64,000 nucleotides of DNA from NCBI GenBank assembly GCA_027186245.1, contig CP114499.1:6453001-6517000 (forward strand), in the 5' to 3' direction. Within the stretch, counting starts at the first letter, position 1. Each line of letters starts with the position of its first letter. This document shows positions 23,841-36,415 of the stretch, piece after piece. The notes under the pieces were generated by a model. That model was not told the origin of the DNA. It did no database searches and worked only from the letters and a program-made list of their open reading frames with translations. This DNA is from Coriaria nepalensis. Its lineage: Eukaryota > Streptophyta > Magnoliopsida > Cucurbitales > Coriariaceae. A program made the position numbers and the translations under genes.

Positions 23841-25133
23841 TTAATCAGAAACCTTGACGGGAATATTACCTTTGACCAGAATTGTCATTATGTTCGCCCT
23901 TTTGAATCGACTCTTACGGTACCACCATGGAGGAGCCATGAACCAGACAGGGGCCCAATTTTCTCTATTTCCCCGGAAGCAAAACTCTCCGCCATAGTTA
24001 TACCCCATATTGAAAATACCCCAATCTTTCCTCCCACCATTATCCAGCCCGAACAGAGCAGATATCTCCTTCAAATGGTTCGAATCCCATTCATTCCACC
24101 AAGGAGCAATGTCATCATTTCCAAAATAGATACAGTTAGTCATCCCAACTCCAAGCTGGTTCCAAGAGAAGGTTCTAGAACAACCTTTACCCAAAAACAA
24201 CATTTGATCCCCTAAACTCTCTATCTTTTTCCATGACATGTCATTAACATCCAATCTATATATCTCGAAACTTTGTGTTTCCCGAACAGCATCCGGTTTC
24301 TCACTGAAGAACCTACGGACAAGCAAAACATCACCTAAACACTCCACAAGATACTTCGATATTTTATCAATATTACTATATGTTTCCAGCATTTCTACTC
24401 CTAGGAACCGTGTTTTAATCTGGGAACCATCTCCATTAATAGTCGAGTAAATACTCATCACATCAACTTGACAAATATTATAATCATTGGTCAAAAGAAA
24501 GCAACTCCCATTAAGAAAAACCGCATCTTCAAAAGGCAAACCATCTAATCTAAACTTGTGCCATGAATGAGATCCTTGGACCCAAAAAGCAAGTTCACGA
24601 TACTCACTATGTAAGAGCATGCAGATAGAGTTTTTGTCAGTTGGCACGCCCGAGAGGACCATCTTATGATAGAAGTTCCATGTCATAGGCAAACTGATTT
24701 TCGTGCTAGAAAATGGATTCAACAAACTGATTTCGAGACTGTAAGAACCTAGATCTTTCACTATGATGAGCCAGTCTCGAAATGATCCCCAGATAAAACT
24801 TCCATATGCATCGGGTAATTCCATTTCCCAGACTTGATCTTCTATTATACTGATGCAAGTTCTCATTTCTCTATCCTTTTGACCTGACATTAGAAGCCAT
24901 GGAAACCCGCATGTTTTCCAGCAAGGAAGTTGGGAAACTACACTTCTCCATTGTTTACAGACACTGTCTATAGATATGCAGTCAATTAGAGGCAATTTCT
25001 CGAAAATGGTTACGAGGATGTCTCGAGGGAGCCCGGCCCAATCTGTAATCGATTTTTTCCCCATTACTTCCTGCACCCTGCATTTCTGATTTGTATGCTT
25101 CCAACTTCGACTTCTCCTTTTTTTCTTTGCCAT
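23841..25133 (-). CDS. F-box protein with DUF295 domain
   Basis: Single-exon 430-residue protein of the F-box/DUF295 family (SKIP23/KIB relatives), presumed substrate adaptor of an SCF ubiquitin ligase. A basic N-terminus (MAKKKRRSRSW) is followed by an F-box at about residues 29-70: ITDWAGLPRDILVTIFEKLPLIDCI, then the SVCKQWRSVV and PCWK core. The rest is the beta-rich DUF295 region with the typical segments FRLDGLPFEDAVFLNGSCF, YLVECLGDVLLVRRFF, FEIYRLDVNDMSWKKIESLGDQMLFLG and TNCIYFGNDD. Intronless structure is normal for this family. The first in-frame ATG is 25133; a frame upstream of it lacks an ATG. The target protein cannot be inferred. Confidence 0.92.
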   Translation of the reverse strand: MAKKKRRSRSWKHTNQKCRVQEVMGKKSITDWAGLPRDILVTIFEKLPLIDCISIDSVCKQWRSVVSQLPCWKTCGFPWLLMSGQKDREMRTCISIIEDQVWEMELPDAYGSFIWGSFRDWLIIVKDLGSYSLEISLLNPFSSTKISLPMTWNFYHKMVLSGVPTDKNSICMLLHSEYRELAFWVQGSHSWHKFRLDGLPFEDAVFLNGSCFLLTNDYNICQVDVMSIYSTINGDGSQIKTRFLGVEMLETYSNIDKISKYLVECLGDVLLVRRFFSEKPDAVRETQSFEIYRLDVNDMSWKKIESLGDQMLFLGKGCSRTFSWNQLGVGMTNCIYFGNDDIAPWWNEWDSNHLKEISALFGLDNGGRKDWGIFNMGYNYGGEFCFRGNRENWAPVWFMAPPWWYRKSRFKRANIMTILVKGNIPVKVSD

Positions 25134-26438
25134 TTCTCTAAACAGTAGTAGATTCCCAGTATACAACAAAAAGAGTCCTTCAAAAAAGTACAAAAAAGCA
25201 GAGAAAAATAAAGCGGCGAGGTTCAGAATCGTGACCGTACGTTTCAAAACAAAATTAATCTAGAGAATCAACAAATATTTTACTACTCTGTTCAAAAGTG
25301 CCAAAAATTTTACTTCCAGAAAAAAGAGAGCAAGAAATTCATATGAACTAGAGGAACAGGGTCTTGCAAAATCACGAACCTCAGTCCAGGATTACATTCT
25401 CCGTCGACCACTGGGAGAACGTAGGAAATCTGACCGGAGAAGAAAACGACGTATAGCTATTTTGGCGGGGAGAAGAGAGGGGGGCTCCTTGTCCAAAGAA
25501 CAACGAATGGCGCCTTTTATGTGAACAGCGAAAGAGGAGGAGGAGCAGGAGGAGGAGGTGAGAGAAAGAGAGAAGGGTAAAGGGGAGTGTGTTGGGCCTG
25601 TTGGGCTTGGTGAAAAATAAATCTCTGGTAAAAGAGTGGGCTCAACGATTGGGCTTTGAGTTAGAAAAAGGACTAATTTTTAATGTCTAATGCACCACAT
25701 GTGGAAAAACATAGGGCCTTCATTGAGTTGTCGTGTATAATGATGGATATATATATATATATAATAATATGTGATATAGTGAAATATAATTGCAGCAGGT
25801 TTGTCCGAAATCTTGGTCTTGATCTTGGAGATGGGAAATCTCCGAAATCGCCAACATTTAACTTTAACCACAGTGCACGTGACGGCACATCCAGTGGGCC
25901 CCGTACACCCCACCTGCCCGCAACGGGCATCTCGTACTTTCATTATATAAATTTATAATATTATTTTTATATATAAAAACATTATAATAAATAAATAAAT
26001 ATCCCATACTCATTTTTGTTGATTTATATCAAGCCCATACTGCTGTTAGTTAGAAAGAAAACAGAGTGTTGGTTTCCCATAACTAAGTCAATATGATTTC
26101 TAATTTTTCCAATTTTTTCTGGGGATATGAGCCCGATTCCGACAAAAATATGGTCTCACCGCCTCCCAGCCGACACATCGGATTGGCGAGCAGGATTTAC
26201 AGGAAAATGCAAGTCGGGTCATTTAGTTCCGGGTCGAACACAATCGGTCCATTCTATATTTAGACACTTACATATTAATATATTTAAAACCCCACTTTCC
26301 CTTGCTTCCTAACCTTTTTAATTTTTTGTTTCATCTCTCTATCTATCTCTCTCTTCTTTCAGCTCGTCAGCTGAATCACTGTCATTTTGTATCTTAACTT
26401 TCTCTCTCTACTCTACTATTTCCCTCTCAAGATTGACC
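25134..26438. other. Divergent region between F-box gene and PHYA
   Basis: Divergent promoters. A GGA/GAGA-rich stretch at 25500-25570 belongs to the F-box side. A candidate TATA-like stretch near 26275-26290, followed by CT-rich leader sequence (26328-26430), belongs to PHYA. No gene in between. Confidence 0.5.
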
Positions 26439-26486
26439 ATGGAGGTGGTGATCCGCAGTGGCTCTTACAGAAAGGATTCTCTTTAG
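26439..26486 (+). promoter_or_regulatory. Upstream ORF of 15 codons in the PHYA leader
   Basis: A short ORF starts at ATG 26439 in a strong plant initiation context (A at -3, G at +4) and ends at TAG 26484-26486. It sits about 110 bp after the CT-rich leader begins and upstream of the leader intron, whose acceptor (CTACAG) ends at 27090. If the transcript begins near 26320, ribosomes would meet this ORF first. The transcript start itself is inferred. Confidence 0.5.
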
Positions 26487-26811
26487 AGAGAGAGGAAAAA
26501 AAAAAGAGGTAGATGAAAGTTTATATTTCTCTGTTACGTTCCGGCAATTTGAAATTCTGACCTTTTGAAATGAAAACCTGTCTACCTCTGAAGAAATTTT
26601 GTTGGAGGTGATGAACTGAATGAGAGGTTTTCTAACTGAAGATTAGTTTGGTGCTAAAATGCTCGACCTCAACGCTAATTTTCACTTCTGTAGTGTATCG
26701 AGTCTCTTCTGTTCAGTTTCTGATCGGATTCCTGCTCTTCTCCTAGTTGTAGAGGACTTCCTTTTTCTCTCATGGAACTTTTTTTTTGGATGATATATGT
26801 TATACTGTATC

Positions 26812-26829
26812 CTCTCTCTCTCTCTCTCT
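26812..26829. repeat. (CT)n microsatellite in the PHYA leader intron
   Basis: About nine CT units between the upstream ORF and the PHYA start codon, probably within the leader intron. Confidence 0.85.
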
Positions 26830-27101
26830 TTCTCTTCTGTTTGCTTCGAATCCGTCCAGTTGCCTTAAATTTAATTTGAGAACTGATAAATAGAGAAAAA
26901 TAAGCTTTGACTTCTTTTTGTAATTATTATTTGAAGTCGTTTGACTATCAAAGACACATATGAGGCTCAAACTTACTATAATTGCTTCGTTCTGATTAAT
27001 TCTTCCAATTTCTTTTAGAATTTAATCTCACGCCATAATTGAGTTCAAAATTCATGGTCTGTAGTTGATTAATTGCTAAATTTTCTACAGTGTGAGTGAA
27101 A

Positions 27102-30100
27102 ATGTCTTCTTCGAGACCTAACCAGTCATCTACCAGTTCAAGGCAATCAAGGCACAGCTCTAGGATAATTGCTCAAACAACTGTCGATGCAAAGCTTCAT
27201 GCGGATTTCGAGGAGTCAGGTACTTCTTTTGCAGATCAACAGCCCAGGTCCGGCAAAGTCACCTCAGCTTACCTTCACCACATACAGAAAGGCAAGCTCA
27301 TCCAACCGTTTGGTTGCTTGCTAGCCTTAGATGAGAAAACTTTCAAGGTAATTGCTTACAGTGAGAATGCAAGTGATATGTTGACCATGGTCAGTCATTC
27401 CGTTCCAAGTGTAGGGGACCAGCCGGTTCTTGGCATTGGAACGGACATAAATACCATTTTCACCGCCCCTAGTGCATCAGCATTGCAGAAGGCACTCGGT
27501 TTTGGGGAGGTAACACTTTTGAACCCTATCTTAGTTCATTGTAAGACCTCGGGAAAACCATTCTATGCAATCGTGCATAGAGTTACTGGTAGTTTGATTA
27601 TCGACTTTGAGCCAGTAAAGCCATTTGAAATTCCTATGACAGCAGTAGGGGCCTTGCAGTCGTACAAGCTTGCTGCCAAAGCAATTACAAAGTTGCAGTC
27701 TCTGCCTAGTGGGAACATGACAAGGCTTTGTGATACCATGGTCCAAGAGGTTTTTGAACTCACAGGGTATGATAGGGTAATGGCTTATAAATTTCATGAT
27801 GATGATCATGGGGAGGTGGTTTCTGAGGTTGTGAAACCGGGTCAAGAGCCATATTTGGGATTGCACTATCCTGCTACCGATATCCCTCAGGCGGCTCGTT
27901 TCTTGTTCATGAAGAATAAAGTTCGCATGATTGTTGATTGCCGTGCAAAACACGTGCAGGTAGTACAAGATGGGAATCTCCAGCTTGATCTAACTTTGTG
28001 TGGTTCAACCCTAAGGGCCCCACATGGTTGTCATGTACTGTATATGGAGAATATGAATTCCATTGCTTCTCTGGTTATGGCCGTTGTGGTCAATGAAGGG
28101 GATGATGAGGGTGGAGATAGCTCTACTTCCGTGCAACCGCTGAAGAGGAAAAGACTTTGGGGTTTAGTCGTATGCCATAACACAACTCCAAGATTTGTTC
28201 CTTTCCCTCTTAGGTATGCTTGTGAGTTCCTAGCTCAAGTATTTGCCGTTCATGTGGGTAAAGAGATAGAGCTAGAAAATCAGATTGTAGAGAAAAACAT
28301 CCTTCGTACACAGACACTCCTTTGTGACATGCTGATGCGAGATGCACCCTTGGGAATTGTGTCGCAAAAACCTAGTATAATGGATCTTGTCAAATGCAAT
28401 GGGGCTGCACTTTTATACAAGAACAAGATATGGAAACTGGGGATTACTCCTAGTGATTTTCAGCTGCAAGATATTGCCTCATGGTTTGCTAAGTACCATA
28501 TGGATTCAACTGGATTGAGTACAGATAGCTTGTTTGATGCGGGTTATCCAGGGGCTCTTGCACTTGGTGATGTAGTATGTGGAATGGCTGCTGTCAGGAT
28601 AACTGCTAACGACATGATTTTCTGGTTCCGGTCCCACACTGCTACAGAAATCAAGTGGGGTGGTGCAAGGCATGAGCCTGGGAAAAGGGATAATGGAAAT
28701 AAGATGCACCCAAGGTCGTCTTTCAAGGCGTTCCTTGAAGTAGTCAAGACACGGAGTTTACCTTGGAAGGACTCTGAAATGGATGCAATACATTCTTTGC
28801 AGCTTATTCTTAGGAATACATTCAAAGATGTGGATAAGGTTGATTCAAACGGCAAAGCTATTCATGCGAAGCTCAGTGACCTCCGAATTGAAGGGATGCA
28901 GGAGTTGGAAACAGTGACAAGTGAGATGGTTCGCTTGATTGAAACAGCATCGGTGCCTATTTTGGCAGTTGATGTAGATGGGGTAGTTAATGGGTGGAAT
29001 ATGAAAATTGCTGAGTTAACTGAACTTCCTGTCGATAAAGCAATTGGAAAGCATTTGCTCACACTTGTGGAAGATTCCTCAATAGACACGGTCAAGAAGA
29101 TGTTATTCTTGGCACTGCAAGGTATATCCTTTTAAATTCTTTTTATTCTTTTGTGTGTTCAGGCATTAAAAAATTTGCCATTGCATGTTTATTGTTATAT
29201 GAAGATTGTAATGTTTTCATTATGTGTCTTACATACTGTGTCTGCCTTAACAGGTAAGGAGGAGCAAAACATCCAATTTGAGATCAAAACACATGGGTCT
29301 AGGGTTGACTTGGGTCCTATATCCTTAGTTGTGAATGCTTGTGCAAGCAGAGACTTGCAGGAAAACGTTGTGGGAGTATGCTTTGTGGCTCAAGATGTTA
29401 CCAGTCAGAAGACTGTGATGGACAAGTTCACCCGGATCGAAGGTGATTACAGAGCTATTATACAGAATCCGAGTCCATTGATCCCCCCAATATTTGGCAC
29501 TGATGAATTTGGCTGGTGCTCGGAGTGGAACCTAGCAATGACCAGATTAAGTGGATGGACCCGTGAACAAGTAATAGACAAAATGCTCTTGGGAGAGGTT
29601 TTTGGGATCAACAAGGCTTGTTGTCGTGTAAAGAGCCAAGAATCATTTGTAAATCTTGGCATTGTCCTTAACAATGCCGTTAGTGGTCAAAATCCTGACA
29701 AGGTTCCCTTTGGGTTCTTTGCGCGGAATGGGAGATATGTAGAATGTCTGCTCTCCGTGAGTAAGAAGGTGGACAGAGAGGGAGTAGTGACTGGGATTTT
29801 CTGCTTCTTACAGCTTGGTAGTCAAGAGCTGCAACAAGCACTTCATGTCCATAGGTTATCCAAGCAAACTGCTATGAAGAGATTGAAAGAATTAGTGTAT
29901 ATTAAAAGACAGTTACGGAATCCTCTATCCGGAATCATATTTTCTAAGAAAACCATGGAGAGTACTGAGTTGAACACTGAACAGAAGCAGCTTCTGCATA
30001 CTAGTGCACAGTGCCAGCGCCAGCTTAGCAAGGTTCTTGATGACTCAGATCTTGATAAGATCATTGATGGGTAAGTAGTTCCTATATGGACTTGAGATTT

Positions 30101-30752
30101 TATTTCTGTACAAGTTTTTGTGTTGACCTTTTCTTTTTTCTCGATTGTTTATCAGGTTCTTGGATTTGGAAATGGTTCAGTTTACTTTGCATGAAGTGTT
30201 GATTGCTTCTATGAGTCAGGCCATGATGAAAAGCGAAGCGAAGGGCATCCAGATAGAAAACGAGACATCAGAGGAGACTATGACTGAAATGTTGTATGGT
30301 GATAGCATTAGGCTTCAACAAATCTTAGCCGACTTCTTAATTATATCCGTGAATTTTACACCCGTAGGAGGCCAGCTTGTCATTTCGGCCACTTTGACCA
30401 AAAACCAGCTCGGCGAATCTGTGCAGTTGGTGCACCTCGAGCTCCGGTATAAACTTCAAATTATTTTCTTCACTATGGTCAAATTATTATGTAAGAAATA
30501 TAACCAGGTTGGTGTATTTTTGTGGAATTATTCTGTTGAATCAGGATAACACATGCAGGAGGAATACCAGAAGCCTTGCTAAACCAGATGTTTGAAAATA
30601 ATGACGAAGCATCTGACGAGGGCATTAGTCTACTAATCAGCAGAAAACTAGTAAAGCTTATGAATGGAGATGTACAGTGTCTTAGAGAAGCCGGAAAGTC
30701 TACTTTCATCATATCCGTCGAGCTTGCTTCCGGTTTTAAGTTGCGGGACTGA
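27102..30752 (+). CDS. PHYA: Phytochrome A
   Basis: Far-red light photoreceptor with a bilin chromophore; moves from cytosol to nucleus on activation. Four coding exons (27102-29121, 29254-30070, 30156-30446, 30545-30752) give 1111 residues, the usual three-intron PHYA structure, plus a leader intron ending at 27090. Order: Ser-rich N-terminus ([20 protein letters not shown]), N-terminal PAS, GAF with the bilin-binding Cys at residue 310 (RAPHGCH), PHY with its tongue ([16 protein letters not shown]), two PAS domains, and the histidine-kinase-related module with ALHV and the ending [10 protein letters not shown]...[13 protein letters not shown]. Compared with typical phyA, the N-terminus is shorter: FEESGTSF runs directly into ADQQPRS, lacking the DYSxSVRVT segment, so the Cys is at 310 rather than the usual 321-323. 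All junctions keep frame and no stop is present. Identity as PHYA rather than PHYB/C/E rests on overall sequence. Confidence 0.97.
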
Positions 30753-31728
30753 GTTACTGACTGTGTAAGGGTTACATAAATAATGCAATGCTGGGAAGTT
30801 GTTTGAAAAGGGAATGGCTTTTGTACTCAATTGTACCTCTCTTTTTTTTTCTTTTTATTTTTTTTATTTTTCTTTCTTATGCTTTGTAATTCTAACGTGC
30901 GTTTGTTTTTACTTCCTTTTATCCTTTTTCCCTACTCCCCTTATCAATCATTATCAGATCACGTTTGAGTTGCGAAACAAAGTGTTCCTATTTATATGAA
31001 TTAGAGTTAGGCTAAGAATAAAGACGGACGAAAGCTGAAATTAACAAAGTTTAGAGTTCTATTTTATAAAACATTAATAAAGTAGAGGTGAAACCATAAT
31101 ATAGGGGAAGGTTAGTATACAGACATACTTGTCTTAGTTCAAAAGTCACGTGCTGTTAACTCTTTTTTTTGTATGGATGATTTGCATGTACGGTCTGAGA
31201 GTCACTTGCTCTATTTTCTTTTCTTGCTTTTTCTAGAGAAGTATTTGATTGGTTCTTACTTTGAAAAATCTCTGTAATTAGGTTTCAAAACCAACTAACC
31301 AGCACTACCCACTAGTCAAATTCCCATCACATTATACATGCATGCTAGAGATAAGGCTAACCACACGACACTTCCTCCTTCCCATCTTTAAATCCCTACA
31401 TGAGTCCTAACTAGCCAACCAAACTTACATAAGTCAACCCATGTTTGGATGGGGATGGTCTATTATGTCTCTTGACGGTATAGTGGAATGCTTCTACAGC
31501 ATGTTTTACTGTAGAAATTATATTTTTTATGATTTGTGATGTTTAGTGTAATAATATTTATTTTTTAATTTTATTTGATTTGATTTAAGGAATATAATAA
31601 ATGGCATTGTAATCTTTTTTTTTTTTAATTATTATTTAAGTTGTAAAATTTTATAATTTAATACGTTAAAGTAATTTTTCAAAATCAAATATTTTCCTCT
31701 GATCTTGCTTTTGAATTCAGTTTTTTTA
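30753..31728. other. PHYA 3' flank and spacer
   Basis: The PHYA 3' UTR, with a T-rich stretch at 30841-30885, is followed by AT-rich spacer. I looked for an LRK10L first exon for the pseudogene downstream and found none. Confidence 0.5.
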
Positions 31729-32087
31729 CAGAAAAGTATGATCTTATCACTTGATTTTTTATTCTGATTAGGGAAGCTCCTAGATGGGCGTGAAGTTGCT
31801 GTAAAGCAGCGCCTCTTTCAACAAAGCAGATGGAACGAAAAAACAATTCATCAATGAGATTCAAATCCTCACACGCTTACGCCATAAAAATCTTGTCTGC
31901 ATTTATGGTAGTACTTCAAGACAAAGCCATGAACTAACTTCTCCTAGTCTACGAATTCATTCCTAATGGGACCGTCGCGGATCATCTTCACGGGAAACAC
32001 ACATTTCTCACTGCTTTGAACTGGTCTATCCGTCTGAACATCGCCATAGAAACAACAACTGCATTGTCTTACCTTCATTCTTCTGAT

Positions 32088-32716
32088 TGTTAGAACTTAA
32101 GCAGAACAAATGTGAAAATTACCTTGCTCACAAGAACAAAAATAGAGAAGGAAGACACAAAGAGAGAGAGCCAAGAATAATATGAAAATCTGTCTTTTCA
32201 TTATTAGAAGAATGTTCTTTTAATACAACCAACGTACAAGACAATAGCAACAGCAATAAATGCAAATAAGAATACCTACATCCAAAGGAAAACTATACAT
32301 CAATAAAAGTGGCCTAAATCAGAAAAACAGGCTGAAAAATAGTAATCTCACCAACCCTTGCACTAAAGCTTCCATAAGAGGCAAAAGTATCCAAAAACTT
32401 CTCCAATGCAATCCAGCCTTCACGTACACTTCCAACACTTTATAAACATGATAACAAATTGAAACAAATTGAATTCTTCCCTCCAAAACATGATATTGAT
32501 GACAGCATAGCAGCAAAACAACATCTTTGAGCAGCCGGCTAGAAGAGAGTCTACAACGAGCTACACACTTCTAATTCACTTGATTTCAATTGCTACAAGT
32601 CCAAAATGATGCATAATAACTAAAGGTATAAGAGTCAACGCCAAAAAATTAACCAAGGAAAAAGTCAACTCTTAGAATGATTAAAAGCATAAGTGAGCAG
32701 CTTCAACCTTCTAACA
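32088..32716 (-). repeat. 3' LTR of the Copia element
   Basis: 629 bp, TG...CA ends. Differs from the other LTR by scattered substitutions and small indels (for example a 10-base segment absent near 32230), so the insertion is not recent. Confidence 0.93.
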
Positions 32717-32759
32717 CTCCTCCTTGAAGCAATTACTTAGGACTCCCATTTTGGACCTG

Positions 32760-33990
32760 AAAAATTCGAATTTATGAGATGGCAAGGACTTGGTGAAGGC
32801 ATCTGCAACTTGTTCTTCAGATTGGCAATGCATTACTATCACAATAGATCACAATAGCTTTAATTTGCTCAGTCCCAAGTCCTTCAAGATTTTCCTCACC
32901 CAAACTCCATGGTAGCAAGCAGCAACAACAACAATATACTTTGCCTCTGCTGTGGACTGAGCTACAATGCTTTGTTTTCTTGAGCTCCAGCAAAAAATTC
33001 CAGACCCCAAAGAGAAATAAAAATCACTGATGCTTTTAGAACCCTCAATAGATCATGCCCAATCGCTATCAACATAGCCCTCCAATGATATCTCTCCTTT
33101 TTCAAACAGAATCTCATACTTGATTGTTCCATTCAAATATCTTAACACCCTTTTTGCTCTTCCCATATGCAATTAAGAAGGACAATGCATAAACCTTGAC
33201 AGGAGACTCATTGAGTGCATTATGTCTGGTCTAGTGGTTGTTAAGTACATCAGCCCCCCAATCATGCTTCTATATAAGGTCTCATCTACCCTATTAGAGT
33301 CATCGTCCCTTTTAAACTTATCACAGGCAAATAGAAGAATAGACATGACTTTGCTTTCAACCATCTTAAACTTCTTAAGTAGTTCTTTCACATACTTCTC
33401 TTGGAAAATAAAAAAAAAAAATTCATTTGAAACACTTCCATTCCAAGAAAGAACTTCATCAAGCCAAAATCAGTCATTTCAAACACAGATTTCATTTCTT
33501 TCTTTACTTCATCAATCGAACTAAGTTGATTACCAGTAACTAGAAGGTCATCCACATATAATGAAATGATAATAATATAATCCCCTGATTGATTAATGTA
33601 GAGGGTAAGATCATTTTCACTTCTTCTGAAATCAGACTTGTAAAAATAATCATTTATTCTGCTATACCAAGACTTGGGGGCCTGCTTGAGGCCATAAAGA
33701 GCTTTTTTCAACTTATAGACCTTCTCTTCACTTCCCCTTACTTCAAAACCTTTAGGTTGTTCAATATATACATCATCTTCTAGAATTCCATTTAAGAATG
33801 CTGATTTAACATCTAGTTGATGTATAAACCAGCCTCTTCCAGCAGCTAAGGCAACAAGATGCCTTATGGTATCCAACCTGGCAACAGAAGCAAAAGTGTC
33901 TTGTGTCATCCACCCCATACTACTGTGAATACCCTTTCACTACCAATCTTGCTTTGTGTTTATTGATGGAATTATCATCATTGAGTTTGA
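32760..33990 (-). pseudogene. Copia reverse transcriptase and RNase H (decayed)
   Basis: From 33990 downwards the minus strand reads [13 protein letters not shown], then a stop and a frame change, then a long RT segment with LDVKSAFLNG, the catalytic SLYVDDLLVTG (YVDD box) and LKKALYGLKQAPKSWY. After another break near 33390 it reads MIGGLMYLTTTRPDI, then an RNase H segment near 33000-32900. Multiple stops make it non-functional. Confidence 0.88.
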
Positions 33991-34326
33991 GCTTGTATAT
34001 CCACTTTAAACCAATGATTTTCTTCTTTTCCGGCTTGTCGACTATAATCCAAGTTTAATTCTTATTGACCATTCTCAACTCCTCCTCCATGGCTTTCCTC
34101 TAATTATGATCTTCACAAGCCTTTTCAAAACATCTTGGTTCCGTCACAGCAACATTAGCCACTTGGTAAATTTCATTCAGATTTTTGAACATAGGATTGA
34201 CAGGTTCAGAATTTGAATCTTCATCAGATTCTAGGGAGGGATTCCGAATCTGATCATAACCTTCAATCTCCATCAACTCTTCACAGTTAGATTCTTCAAA
34301 CCAATTGTAAATTGCATTTTCATCTA

Positions 34327-35598
34327 CTATGAGGTCTCTGCACATAGAGCTTTGTTGTTGCTGGGAATGTACACTATATAGCCTTTACTATCAGTTTCAT
34401 ACCCTATCATAATTCCCTTTTCAGCCTTGACAGAGAACTTGTCTCTTCTAGCTTTTGATATGTGACTAAAGCAAACTGATCCAAATACCTTGAGATGAGA
34501 AACACTTGGTTTTCTAAGATGCCAAGCTTCATAGGGTGTTTTGTCTTCAACTGCTTTGGTTGGCAGGATGTTGAGCAAGTATACTGCAGTGTTTGCTGCT
34601 TCTACCCAAAACCTTCTTGGGACTTTCTTCTCTGCCATTAGACTTCTAACCATCTCCATAATAATTCTATTCCTCCTTTCTGAAACTCCATTCTGCTGTG
34701 GAGTGCAGGGAATGGAGAGTTGATGTCTAATTCCTTGGTCTTCATAGAATTTTTTAAATTCTGTTGAAGTGTATTCACCCCCATTATCTATCCTTAACGT
34801 CTTCATCTTCATCCCACTTTAAGTTTCAACATACTTTCTGAACTTCACAAAATTCCCAAATACTTTAGACTTCTCTTTCTTGAATGCAATCCTATAAAAT
34901 CTGGAATGGTCATCGATGAAGGTGACATAATACTTACTACCATTGAGTGAGGCTTCCCTCATTGGTCCACATACATCAGAATGTATCAGTTCAAGCCTCT
35001 CTTTGGTTTTGTAGGCTTGGTTCTTGGGAAAAGCTTTTCTTTTTAGCTTTCCCATTTGATAGCTTTCATAGGTTTGGTTTAGAGGCTACACCATTGGAAG
35101 GTCTTCTACCATCTCAATAGCTTTCAGTTTCTATAAGGCCTTATGATCAGGATGACCAAACCTCTTGTGCCAAATCCAAGACTCATCTGATTTGCACATT
35201 AAAACATGATGATCCCACTTAATAGCAAAGCTATTTTGCATAACATGGACCCTGGCTACTTCATTCTTACTAGAGTCCATTATGGTGCAGTTGTTGTTTT
35301 CAAATGTCAAAGTGAAACCACTCTTCATGAGTTGACCAACACTCAACAGATTGTGCTGCAATCTTGGCACTAAAAGAACATTTGAGACCAGCCTTGAACC
35401 CTTCTTGGTTTTGACAGCAACAATGTCTCTACCTTTTGCTTTGACTGCATCTCCATTTCCAACTATGATGGTGGTTGAAAAAGTAGTGTCAAGCTCCCTG
35501 AATAAACTCTCATCATGAGTCATATGGTTGGTGCATCCACTGTCAGTAAGACATTTATTCTTAGATTGACTTTTGACAGATTCTCTTGCCATGAACAT
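34327..35598 (-). pseudogene. Copia protease, GAG-pre-integrase and integrase (decayed)
   Basis: The protease motif CLTDSGCTNHM opens the segment at about 35540. The GAG-pre-integrase block (NLLSVGQLMKSGF, WHKRFGHPD) follows. The integrase core carries HSDVCGPM, FIDDHSRFY, RIDNGGEYTS and PQQNGVSERRNR, that is the DD-E residues. An in-frame TAA (34816-34818) splits the integrase, and another break lies between 35131 and 35055. Confidence 0.9.
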
Positions 35599-35816
35599 AA
35601 ATTCCTCTTTGGCAGCTTTCTCTGCTACATTGACTCGTTCATTATCATCTCAAGCCTTGTTCTTCTCATTCCTTTTCTTGTTACAATCCTTCTCTATATG
35701 ACCAAACAGCTTGCAATATTTTCTGAGTGATTCTTCCTTTTGCAGATAGAGCAAGGAGGATGCTTTTTCCACTCAGCACTGCTCGATCTAGATGAGCTAC
35801 TCCCTTGATACTTCTT

Positions 35817-36317
35817 TCAAGGCTTAGGCTGATGTTTAGCTTGAAAAACTCTTTCTACTTCTTCATCCCTCTTCTTAGCATGTCTCGATTCATTTGCTTC
35901 CAAAGAACCTGTTAACTTTGAAAGAGTCAAGGAACCAAAGTCATTGTTTTCCTCTATTGCATCTATTTTAGAATCAAACTTAGATCTCACCCTTTTTGAT
36001 CCTTGAAATTCTGTTTTCAAGAGATCCCATGCTTCTTTGGCAAACTCTACTCCTACTATCCGAGTGAACAACTTGTCCTCTATCCCAGATTGAATGATGG
36101 CCAAGGCTTTGAAATTATTCTATTTGCCTATCTTATGTTGTCTGATTTGTTCGAGGGTATAGTCCACATCTTCTGCAGGTGCTTCATATCCATTTTCAAC
36201 TGACTCCCAAAGACCATGAGCACGCAAATAAGTGGTCATCTTGGTTGACCACAGTTGATAAGCTTCACCATTGAAGACTGGTGGTGAAAGCAGATTGACA
36301 CCTTGATTAGGAGCCAT
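35817..36317 (-). pseudogene. Copia gag (decayed, internally shortened)
   Basis: Begins MAPNQGVNLLSPPVFNG and contains YQLWSTKMTTYLRAHGLWE and AKEAWDLLKTEFQGS, typical of Copia gag (UBN2-like). An in-frame TAG lies at about 36119-36121. Compared with usual gag, the stretch between the KTEFQGS region and AIEENNDF appears deleted. A CCHC-like zinc knuckle segment follows around 35700-35770 in broken frame. Confidence 0.82.
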
Positions 36318-36415
36318 TTTGATTGGTTGATGGTGGTTTGGAAACTGACAGTAGAAATGGATTTGGAAAGCTTATTAGGATATACTTTAACTGTGCTCGA
36401 TACCATGTTAGAACT

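Noticed and set aside
23655..24215. 186-codon plus-strand frame
   Set aside because: Antisense to the F-box/DUF295 gene; no homology of its own.
27531..27968. 145-codon minus-strand frame
   Set aside because: Antisense shadow of PHYA exon 1.
33388..36317. Pararetrovirus or functional retroelement
   Set aside because: Domain order PR-INT-RT-RNase H with LTRs and a target duplication fits Copia, and several in-frame stops exclude function.
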